Of a DNA stretch of 64,000 nucleotides, positions 21,664 to 33,600 are shown piece after piece. The notes beneath the pieces are model-generated. The model did no database searches. It worked only from the letters and a program-made list of their open reading frames with translations, and was not told the origin of the DNA. The translations under genes were made by a program, and so were the position numbers. Source of the stretch: Dendrophyllia cribrosa. Taxonomy: Eukaryota; Cnidaria; Anthozoa; Scleractinia; Dendrophylliidae. Every line of letters starts with the position of its first letter. The stretch's first letter is position 1. The stretch spans positions 7,517,075 through 7,581,074 of the forward strand of contig JAJLRJ010000013.1 in NCBI GenBank assembly GCA_024195265.1. The letters run 5' to 3'.

Positions 21664-24600
21664 CAGTAGTAGTAGTTGTAGTAGTAGTAGTAGTAGACCC
21701 TTTATTTAAACACGATCAGTAATTAAAGCAATTAACATGCATGAGGGTTCGTGTACTAGACTATAACAAAACAAAACAAATATAACTGAACCTTTGTCGT
21801 GCTCATTCTGCACAAAACATAGCTTTTCGAGACGAAAAAGTTTTCAGAACTTTTGAAAAACGCACGCCGGTCTTTGCCGTAGGCTTGTCCTGTGAGCCAA
21901 CTCGTGAATACGAAACAACCTTCGGACCCTCCCCTCTCCTAGGCGTTTTGCTCCACTGACCCCCACCCCCTGCGTCCAACTCCCCACCCTCCCCTCCCTC
22001 CAACGCCGTCCCCAAGAGTAAGACAGGTGACCATTACATTTCGCAGGCTCAATGTTAACAGCCGATCGAATGAGTGAAACTTTGTCCTACTGCAGCAATA
22101 AATACGAAACAACCTTCGAACCCTCCTCTCTCCTAGGCATTTTATTCCACCGACTCCTGCGTCCAACTCCCCAACCTCCCCTACCTCCAACGCCATCCCC
22201 ATGGGAGGTGATCGATCAATTATTACGGGTTCAATGTTGACAGCCGATCGACCGAGTGAAAATATATTTGCATATTTTTCCTCGTATGCTATAACTCAGG
22301 TTCAACGCTTCGCGTATTCACGAGATAAAAACTTTGCTGCACTTTCTTTCCACTAAGGTGTATAAACTGGTACCGGCTAACACAACTTCAAAACGTTAAC
22401 GCTATTAAACACTTAATGACTGGTCCCAATGGAAACAAAATTCACTGTTTCCCGAGGGATCAGTCATTAAGTGATTTGTTATATAGCAACACAAGGCGTT
22501 TGATACGAAATGCCAAATGCGTTAGCGGGCAACAGTGCATTGTTACCCTCTGACGTCAAAAATGTTGCCCGCTTTCGCAAATGTTGCCCGCTCATGGACG
22601 TTTAGCGGGAAACAATTTGCTTGTTAGATGTCATGTGATCATAAATCAACCAATGAACACGCGCGTTGTATTGAGAAAAACTCCAGCTATATAACAACAT
22701 GTATTGTTTCCTCACAGGATCCGTTTTTCAAACTTCCTTCAGACGTTGAACCATTCAAAGACCTTATCACGTACTGGATGCAAGACAAGGTGTTCGCTGA
22801 ACAAAGGCTCGCGGGCCTCAATCCTATGACGTTGATGAGAGTTTCTCCTGATAGAGGTATGACATGATCTCTTTTGACGTCATCGTTTTGAATATTTATG
22901 AATAAACGAACAAAAAATGAGCGAAGTTGTTTGTTTTACTTCACTATTCTTCGTTTTTTTTTTCTCGTTTGTAGTTTTAGAAAACACTATTAACGCAGCA
23001 TATCTGTACGTGGTTGAGCTGTGGTTTTCAATTTGCTATTGAGAGAATGAGCACCAGCTATTGGCACTGATATTTCTGGGATCGTTTGGGTAATCAATAT
23101 GAGCTATGATTGGTCAATGGTTGCCTTTGGAAACCATCACCTATCGTAATTAACGCTGGTTACCCAAACGATCCCAGAAAGCCTAGTACCTAAAGGTGGT
23201 TCTCAGTCTCCCTGGCTGTCGGAAGTAAATCGCATTTGCCTCAGCTTTGCATTAGCATCATTTCAGTTTGTGATTGGCCAAAAAAAAATTAACGTTTTTA
23301 ACCAATCAGAAAACCAGTCGTGACAATCTCAACACGTTTTCCCGCGCTTCACGTTGGTTTCATGAGTTTGAATTTTGATTTATTTATTGCATAGTCGACT
23401 GTGATTGGCCAGAAAAGATAATTTGCCAGCTTATCATTTGACGACACTTAAATGAAAGCTGTTTTAAGGTGGCTGAACACAGTTTTACTGTACCTATGCA
23501 TGATTCATTGTCATTTTAAAACCACTAACGTCTGGGCGCCCAAAATTGGCGAGGCATAGGATTAAGCAACAAGCTTTATATTTTGATATTTTTGTCGAGC
23601 TTTTAGGGTGTTGTCATGGCAACAAGGTGGATTGAAAATCAGCCTGCAATATATGGTTTCGTTTATTTTCAGAAAATCTAGTCGTTAGATTTTGTCCATC
23701 ATTTGTCTCCAGTAAACTCGTAAAATTATTCGCGTGTTAACACTGGTCTCATATAATTTTAACAGAGGGATCTTCCGTAATTTGTGGTTTAATATATTTG
23801 CGATCTGTAAAAATCTCCCTTGTTAGATTTCCAATTTTTGATGGCAGATGAGTTCGGCATATTCGGAACTATTATTGTGCCAAATTTCGTGAAATTCTAA
23901 CGAGTGTTTCCGTAGAAATCAGCACGTTTCCGAGGAAAATCGCTAAAACATCCAGTCACATTTTTTGGGTCAACTGCGCATGCGTTGCATTTGACTGGGT
24001 TCTCGATCCAAAGACAAAAACGACCAAAAAGGCAGTGTATTTCTTCAATGGTTCTATAAATGATCTATTGATTCAACAAACATTTTTACGAACAACAAAT
24101 TGTTTGATTTTTAGACGAAAAATAACACTTTCGCGATCCACGCTGAGCAAAATAAAATGATCGCTGAATAGGCGCCACGTTTGTTTTTCTCAAAACTCTG
24201 CACGTGCTGACTATCACGTAAGCAGCTGAAATTGAAAAGCGCGCGCAAACTGTGTTAAGCCACCTTAAGGTGATTCCCTAGTTTTGCATTGCGCATCACT
24301 ACTGCGCATAATAAATTGCATCATTTGCGCGTGCACGAGCGCGCGCGCACTCCGAAGCAAGAGGGTTTCCTTTAAGGATTCAATTACAAAGAGGATTTCG
24401 CGCTGGTCGGGAACAATAGCTTGACAACGAGCACGGTGACCCCCAATTTTTAATGCAGAAATTTAAATGACACACGGTTTACTACAATATATCGCGATTT
24501 AAAGAAAAGTTAAAAATTCTGCTTTGAAATATTTGTATTTGAATGCTGTAAAGAACACGTCTTCAGGTAGTGTTGGGTATGCGCGCACGCCGCGAATTCT

Positions 24601-27600
24601 TTAATTTCTTTCATAATCTTAATTCCTGGTCAACTAAAATAGTTTATAATGTAAGATCAAAGTCAATTTTGTTGAACTGCTCTATTATTTTAATCCAAAC
24701 AATGATTTTTTTTTTAGAAATTATAGTCCCCTTTCTGATTATTAGGGTTCAGTAATGAAACCTCGCGGTCGTATAGTTACTATAATGGCCATCCAAGTTG
24801 TGCAAAAACGAGCACGGTGACCCCTATTTTTTATTTCATTTTTGTGATGCTCATAACATAATTACCATCTGGACCAAGTTTTAGAAAATCGTAAAAATTC
24901 CTTCTTTTTCAATGGAATCACCTTAACTCAAATGATGTATTGTTTTTCCACTCATGTAGATAATGTTGGTATAAAATGGAAAGAGCTGAAGAAAACCTTA
25001 AATCAAGAATTTGACTGGGATCATCTTCTGATAAAAAACCCTAAAATGCCAAACCTCTCATTGGAGAAAGTAAGTTCATTTTTAAATTAAAGTGCATATG
25101 AAGTAAAAAATAATTTCCATGGTTTGATAGTGCTTTACTTTCTTTATCTAAATTTGTGGGTTTCATCGAAAAGATCCTTCCCATTGTGAAATTATTCGGC
25201 TTGAATGTTTTGAATTTTCCGCCAGAAGGTGTCTCTATCGAGCGCGCGGCCAAAGCTATTGTATTACAAGGCTGTAACGTAGAAAATACTTCAACTCACG
25301 AGTATCATGGCGGCAAAGGAGAAGTCTTCGACCTCGGTGACTTTCTGTCTGTCTGACAGAGACTCTGTAGAAGACATAATTTCATCACAGTCTGACATTC
25401 TTTTGAAGAAATGGAACGAAACACGCTGTGAGCATACAAAAGAACGAATCTCTAGTATTTTCTACGTCATCAACACATTGGATATCGACAACTCCTTCCC
25501 AGTCTCCGGGACACTGATTTCTGCAAATTGTGTTACTTTGGACGGCAAAAAAGAGGCCTTAAATTTTTTTGGACAAATTTCTTTTATCATTTCGAAATAA
25601 AGACATAATAGCCTCTAAAAAAAGACAAAATAAAAAATTACTTCATATGCACTTTAAGGGAATTAAAATCAAGAGCATCAAAATCAAGGGAATAACAACA
25701 CAGGATGAAATAACGACTTTAAGTGCAAGTAAAGGTTCATTAAAGAAAACTTAAAGAACAATTTCGACTATCTTTAAGTGCACCGTAAATTACTTAAATA
25801 AGCCTTTACTTGACAACACTTAAAGCAAGTAATGAACAATTTAAGTTGCCTTTAAGGGTCTTTAAGTTGTTGAAAAGTTGAATTAAAGATAACGTAAAGG
25901 TTCTTAAACACATATTAAGGATACTTACTTACTTTAATACATTTAAGAGTATTTACGTCTCAACTTAAAGATTTTCGATACCTTTAAGTAAAATTTAATT
26001 TTCTCTTAAAGATTAGTAAAATCATTATTTCGTCCTGTGCAACACAAATCCGTGCTCCTTTTAATTATTAGTACTAGACATTTTATTTCATTGGATCTGA
26101 CTAGTTCAAGCTTTCAGGTAAACTCTGAATTTACGCGATTGACAAACTAACTCTGAGAACATAAGAAAGATATAAAGATGTAATGTTTATCGTCATTACG
26201 AGTTTAGGACAAAGAAAAAATTTTTGAGTCCGCCACAGGAATCGAACCTATGACCTATGATCCTTCGTACACCGGTCGGATGGTCTAACCACGTGCACTG
26301 AGCTACGAGAGACTCCTGGCGAGCTTGCTGGCCATATACTAGATTCAGTATATGACACGCATCCTGCGTTCTCCTAGAATCAGCAATGTCGAAAGCAGGA
26401 AATTTGCAGGAAATCGTCATTGGCTTTCTCACCAACTTGCCCTCGTAACAATGTTTCAGGAACGTTCCCAGGTCTCACAGATAACATGAAGCCTCGAATG
26501 CGGCAAGTTTGAAAGCCTGAACGTTTGTTACCTTTAATTTTTCATACCCTAATATTTCCTGGGAGAATGGTTCATAAGTGGGTGAGGCTAAGTATTAGAC
26601 TTGTTCAACGGGTACGGCAGGTTATTTGGGATCTAATAAATAATGGAAAATGTTGATGTTGAAAAGTGCCAACGGTTTAAAAATGGCCGTATTTATACTA
26701 GAGACGACCTTAGCGAGTAGACGACCTTAGCGCACCAAAGCGGCTAAGGTCGTCTAGTATAAATTCGAGAAAAGGGGAAGACGGCTTAGCCATCTGAAAT
26801 TAAGGGCGTCTGATCGATGACCTTAACGCGTAAGGACGTCGTAAGGTCGTCCCGAATTTACACTAGACGACCTTAACTAAAAGTGTTAAGGTCGTCTGGA
26901 CGACTTAGCCGTCTTCTAGTATAAATAAGGCCATTGACATTCCACTGACGAAGGGCTAAGCCCGAAACGCGTACGTCTGGAGTAATTTCTAATGTTGGCA
27001 CATTTCAACATTAAAATTTCCCATTATTTATTGTTTCACAAGTGCCACGCAGTTTTTTGAACTTTTTTGTTCAACTATTTTGCCTATTTGGGATCTAAAC
27101 GGTCTTATATGGTATTTATTTTTATCTATGTACAGGCCATATCTTACAGAATGGTGTTTGTGCTACGTTACCCACTGTTAGATCACCTACCCGCTATGCC
27201 AGACATCATGGAATCTCGTCCCTACAGAGAAATGTGGAAACCTACGTCTCCAATAGCCCTGTTTGCTGTTCATCCGTATAAGAGGGATAATTTGGTACCA
27301 ATAGCTATTCAAATGGACGTCAAACCCGGTGAGAAATTAATTAATAATATGTGAAACAAGAGCGTCAATCTATCGGTCAAAAATTCCATTGTTTTCTGTT
27401 GTTAGAATTGTTCAAAAGCTGGATAATACTATCCACCGGATAAATCACTGTCCAGTGGATATCTGACTAACTGACAAGCCCATTTAACTTCCAAGAGTGC
27501 CAAAAATCAAAATTCAAGAAAAATCCCAAATTTCATTTTGTAAAATATTGAAAAACAAATGGTACCATGCAAACGTTCTGCTGAAGAGGTTTCATTTAAA

Positions 27601-30600
27601 TGGTTACACCATAGGATTTTGTTCACAGACTCAAAAGATCTCAAAAGTTAGAACAAATGGTACCATGCAAAGTACAGCCAAATGAGCTTTCATTTGATAA
27701 AGTATGTTATGTTAAAAAGTATGTTATTTGAATGGTCACACCATAGGATTTAGTCCACAGACTCAAACGTTAGAACAAATGGTACCATGCAAAAGTACTG
27801 CTGAAGAGGTTTCATTTGAATGGTCACACCATAGGATTTCATCAACAGACTCAAAAGTTAGAACAAATGGTACCATGCAAAAGTACTGCTGAAGAGGTTT
27901 CATTTGAATGCCGTCACACCATAGGATTTCGTCCACAGACTCTAAAGTTAGAACAAATGGTACCATGCAAAAGTACTGCTGAAGAGGTTTCATTTGAATG
28001 GTCACACCATAGGATTTCGTCCACAGACTAAAAAGTTAGAACAAATGGTACCATGCAAAAGTACTGCTGAAGAGGTTTCATTTGAATGGTCACACCATAG
28101 GATTTAGTCCACAGACTCAAACGTTAGAACTACACTACATGTCTCCATAATTGACTCTGGGTAATGAAAGGGTTATACAACCAATTGTTAATACAACCAA
28201 TTGCGCCATCCACTGGATAGAGATATTAAGTTTAACTGGACCAATAGAAAACTCTTCTCTTGTTATCCACTTAAAACAAAGGTTCTCCGGTCTACACTCC
28301 TAAAGACAAAGGTCTCTGGATGTTGGCAAAACTCAGCGTACAAAGCGCGGATCTGGGGTACAACCAAGTCGCTGAACACTTGGCCAAGACACACCTACTC
28401 ATGGAGCCATTCTGTGTGAGTAAAGACAGGCAATTGTCACAATGGCATCCACTTCATCAGATCCTCAAGTATCACTGTCGAGGAGTCACTATAACAGATA
28501 AGCTGGCGTTCAAAATACTGTTAGCGCAGAATGCGAGTCTTCACAAGTTGTTTCCGTATGGTTATCTTGGAGCTGTGAGTGTCGCTTTGAGGGCTTACCG
28601 ACAGACAAGTTGGAAAAATACTGATTTTCTGGAAAATATTAAGGTAAATCCGTGTTATTAATAAGTGTTTTTTGTTTAACCGCCACAGGGTTAGCTTAGT
28701 TAGTACAGAACTAGTCTGCTGAGCCGGAGGTCGCGAGACCGATCCCCGGCACTCATGGTCTTAAAGGGACACTGTCCCGGCTGAAATATCGTGTTTTCAT
28801 GATTATGGGCCAGGAGCTTGCTTTGAACATACTTTATTATCTAGAAATTGGAAGAAACCATCGCCAAACGGTGATGGAAGCAACGAAATATTAACTAAAC
28901 AGACAAAATAACACCGCTAGAAAAGTCAAAATTTCACAAGAAAGGCAGTTTGATTTCTTGGCCGCCTGTCAAGTAAACCAAATTTCATATGCTGTAATCC
29001 ACTTCAATCCTTGCAATCCTGCAATTTATCTCCAAACAATTGCTTTTGTTTTGCTCTATAGAATCTTTTTGTCCGACTAAGTTGTATATTTGGTGGAATT
29101 TGGTGATATGACATGAAAATGGGCAAAGCGAAATTTTGCTCGGCGGGACGAGAGTCCACGAGAGTCCCTTTAAAATAGCTGAGGACAAAGGTGCTACGTT
29201 TGCAATGATTTCTGCAAACGGTTAGACCTTCACGTGGCTCGGATCACCACATAGAAATGGCGGTCCCAGCTCCAATAGGGGACGTAAACACAGTGTTCTC
29301 AATTGGTACTTTCGTGCTGAATACATTGACGCTTAAAACGGTAAACTATCTTAAGACGAACACTCCTGTAAGACATCAATTATTAGCTGGTTCAATTCTG
29401 TTCGAATTTCACGTGTTCGTCTGCAACTAAACTCTCTAAAGGCGGACACATTTCTAGGGCGGACATCAATTATTGGCTGGTTCTGGCCAATTGTTCTTCT
29501 GTAACTAAACTTTCTACAAGGCGGGACAGCCAGAACCCGAGGGAGTTCGGTTTAGTCAGACTTTACAGTACAGCCTATCATTTAATACATACCGTTTCAC
29601 CGCATGTACTACTTTCTGAAATGGAATTAAGTTCTTTACAACATAATTTTTATTATGTCATTATTAGAGACGTGGAGTGGAGCGCAGATCCCTGCATTAT
29701 TTCCCTTACCGAGACGATGGTTACATCCTGTACAGTACAATACAAAAGGTTGCCACGGACTACGTAAAACAGTAAGTCACGTGATACTGAATGAAACTCT
29801 TGGAGAAACTATCGAGGATTACGTATACAGACAACCTAAGATTGCAATCCGAACGATCTAAGGTTAGTTTGGGTTGGATTGGCCGTGGGAATCGGCTAAA
29901 AAGGGACAGATCCTCTTTTATCAAATCCACAGTTTGGACTATATCCCGGCTCATTGAGTCTTCCCTCCGGGGGTGGGGAACATTTTAATGCTTATAATCT
30001 TGGCGAAAGTGACCTGCATGGTAACAAACGTTTACAATCGGCAATTTAGTTTCTTTCGCACGGGGCAGCGCAACGATTTCCCGCCAAAGAAAATGGACAT
30101 ACTCCGACTTACGTACAGTTCACTTTCTCCCAGTCAATTCCGTTTGAAACATTTCATTTCTCAAGCAAACGATGTACTGTTTAGGTTCCCCGTCACTTAA
30201 GAGCCACCTTTCTGCTCCTGGTCCCTGGCTATGCGGTGCCGGGAAAGTTACGAATGAGTCAAATGCACCGAGTTGACTACTTAAAGATCCTTCTATGAAA
30301 TCCCGTTGGGACATTCATCACTAAAAGTCATGATTATGTTCTGCTTTTATTTCCGCAAGGTATTACAAATGCGACGATGACGTAGAAAATGACTTTGAGC
30401 TGCAGAACTTTATGAATGAAGTGTCTGCGGATGGCATCGGAAGTGACGGAGGACTTGGAAACGTAAGACGTGATTAGCTTTTATTATAGTGGATTGCTAT
30501 TAACTGCCGTTTTGACTGCCGTTAACGTTTGCGGAGCTGGAGCAGTTGTCAATGCCAAAGTAATTACTCTGGCCAATCACAACAGACGTAGATAATCCAA

Positions 30601-33600
30601 TGAACCGATCAGAACTCGAAGCAAATGCATGTAGCCGGCGCCAAGCGCGGGATAAAGCGTGGGAGTGAGTCACGACTGGTTTTAGTTTTATTTCTGATTG
30701 GTTGATAAACTGGTGCGAGATTTTTCAGCCAATCATTAAGTATAAGGTACTAGCAATGCAAAACCAAGACAATCGCGAAATTACTTTCGATACTCATGCC
30801 AATTGAAAACCGCTCTTTGAACAAACCAGTTGACAGGGCCGTAGCCAATATGAGGCAAACCGAGGAACTTACCTCAGTCATTTTTTCTTTTTTTACGGGG
30901 AAAGTAAGCTTTTTTTTAAGGAGAAAGTAAGAAACTACCAGCAAATAACCATGGATATTGCCTCAGTCCTTATTTTTTCTGGCTACGGCCCTGGTTGATC
31001 GCGGTCACTTAGTGATATACAGTAGAACTCTATTAACTCGAATCGTCAGGGGAAAAGTTAAATTCCATAACAAAGTTAAGCAGTGAACTAAAGCAAGAGG
31101 TTCGAGTTATCGGGGTTCAAATTATAGAGATTTTATTGTATTAAGAAACTGGTTTCACTCCAAACTATTCTCGCCACTAGGCATAATAGGCCATTTGCAC
31201 GATGGCGTCATTTGACTACAACTACCAGAATTCATTTCGTTTTTCCTTTCTTATTTAAATTTTGTAATCCCAGTGCGGTTTAAATAACAATAGCCCTAAA
31301 TTGCACTACAAAACAAAAAAAACTGAAGGATTCTGGTAGTTGTAGTCATATGACGTCATCGTGCAAATGGCCTATTGTTCAGGAGCACTTAACGAGCGTA
31401 ACATCGGCAAAACTGGCAAAGTTAACGCCTTCCCTGTTTTCGAAGGGATAAAAAATTGTCGTTTGGGTACGAAATAAGACAGCTAGGATTTTTGAAAAGG
31501 AGAAAGCAGTTGGAAAATTCCGGGGATAAGATTCCGGCTTTTCCTAAAATTTTCAGCCGCGGAAATATTCAGCTAAAAGAACCGAAAATGATCAAATTGT
31601 ATTAGCTTTCATAAAGTGTCCTTAACCCTATTCAGCTTGGGCTTTTTTCGAGTTCCTGAACCTGGGGGAAGGGAGGGGGGGGGGGGGATGCCGCCCTCCC
31701 CCCCCCCCCCCCTCCCAGCTTCAAGAACATTAAGGTAAAGGTACAAATATGCAAATTCCAAAAAAACATGGCTGTCAAAATCTTGTTGCCATGGAAACAT
31801 CAAGTCACGTGATCAATAAATTGTCTTATGAAGTTGTTGCCATTGTTAGGAAAAGTTGAGGGCGTTTGAATACATATTAAAGAAGTTATGAATGTTGAAA
31901 GTTAGCGCGGGCACCCCCCCCCCCCCCCCCACCCCCCACCCCCTTCCCCCTCCTCCAGGCTGAATAGGGTTAAGGGATACGGAAAAACAGTACAAGGCTA
32001 AAGGACAAATGAAGGTTGTTATCATTCGATGCATTTTATTTTTTCTTCCTTTTTATCGGCCGAGAGTCCACCACGTGACCTGCGAATAACTGCCTCTGAA
32101 TGATTCTGCTGATGCGCACGACGGTGCAAAGTTGTTTTGCTGCGAATAATTGTTCTGTTCCCGTCCTCTACAATGGCAGCCCGATTTCTGCTCTGTTTTA
32201 GCAGTTATGAATAAATATTTATTGAAAAACAAACTCGGTGATCGAATGATAAAACAATTATTGAACTCGGCCATCGTAAAATATCGTGATTTGTCAGTGT
32301 CCTGTAGATCAATTATCTGCCTCAGCCTTCGGTTAATAATTCATCTGTCATGTCTGCTCGGCACTGACAAATCACGGTATTTTGCTCAACCTCGTCCAAT
32401 AATTTATAATTGTTGTTATTGTCGTTGTACAACGCCATTCCAAGCGTTTTCGTAAACATTTCTCATAGAGTGCTCTTGATACTTATTATACCAGTTTTCT
32501 GTGTTGTAGATTAAAGATCTTCCTCGCGAGCTAACCACAGTGAACAGCCTTGTAAACTTCCTCACAAGATTCTTGTGGCAGATAAGCGCACATCACGCAG
32601 CAGTCAATTATGCTCTAGCAGATTACGGAGCCTTTACATTAAACATGCCAACAAGGCTTTACAAAGATTCACGAGCTCCTGATGATGTCTTCTCTTTGTT
32701 CAACTATCCAAATGCTAACATTTCCTCGGTAAGTGGATTACCCCCTTCCCCCCTCCCCCGGGCGGGGGCGGGTGGAAGACTCCCATATAAAAATGACGGG
32801 GGTGCCCGTCGTACCTTTTAAGGGTCAAAATGTTAAGATTGGTACCACTTAGGGTGCTAACATCTAAAATGACCACCGTTAGAATTATCGCGATACCTCT
32901 TAAGAGCAAAAATCCATTGGAGCCACGCAAATCAAACGAGATTCTAGAACCTTTTAGGGTGTTTTTCGAAACTTTTCGACTAACAATTCCGTCATTTTTA
33001 TATTGGAGTCCCCTTCGGGTAGATTACCCTCAACACAGCAGTTCTTCCAGTATTCAGTTCTTATCGACATGACGAGTTTGACACAGCTAGTAGCATGTTC
33101 CAGACATTCAGATTGTGGAGATGACGCAAAGGCGAGGGGCTTTCTCTGTTCAAAATAAGTATGGGTCGGGTGGGTGGGTTGAAATTGTAGTAAAGAAGCA
33201 AAGACCGATACAACGTAGATACAAATTTTAAAGGTGTACTATATTTCGGCTGACCAAACCAGCCTTCTTCAGGTACAATGAGGTAAAATTTACATTGGTT
33301 TGTTTTATTTTTTGATCCAACGTATACCAGCAGGATTGTCGTCCACGGTAACTTGCTTGAACGTCTCATTTCGTTGAAATTATGAACGGATTGATGGCGG
33401 CTGCCACTGAAGCGCTTTGATGATGCACGATCAACGTAGTTCCCAGGGTCTCTCTTCTTCCTGTTCCCTGGAGCAGAAAGAAGAAGATCCTCGGAACCAT
33501 CGCACCTCTCATTGAACTGTAAAGCGAATAGGCCTCTCTTTAGCTTGTATGTTTTGTTTACCCAATGTAGGTCATGTGATGTTCTCAAGGGAATTTGTCC

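Noticed and set aside
25307..25600. 98-codon frame starting MAAKEKSSTS as a lipoxygenase exon or gene
   Set aside because: It lies wholly inside a TIR element, lacks family similarity, and the flanking lipoxygenase exons join without it.
27763..28005. Protein with internal repeats (KPLQQYFCMVPFVLT)
   Set aside because: It is the 88-bp DNA repeat read through. Frame shifts by one base per unit except where a 2-bp insertion occurs.
28688..28755. Functional tRNA gene
   Set aside because: A and B boxes are present, but acceptor and anticodon stems do not close. More likely a SINE head.
33061..33588. 175-codon minus-strand frame as a gene
   Set aside because: No domain, a retroelement-type tail inside it, and it sits in a lipoxygenase intron. 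Kept only as a repeat remnant.
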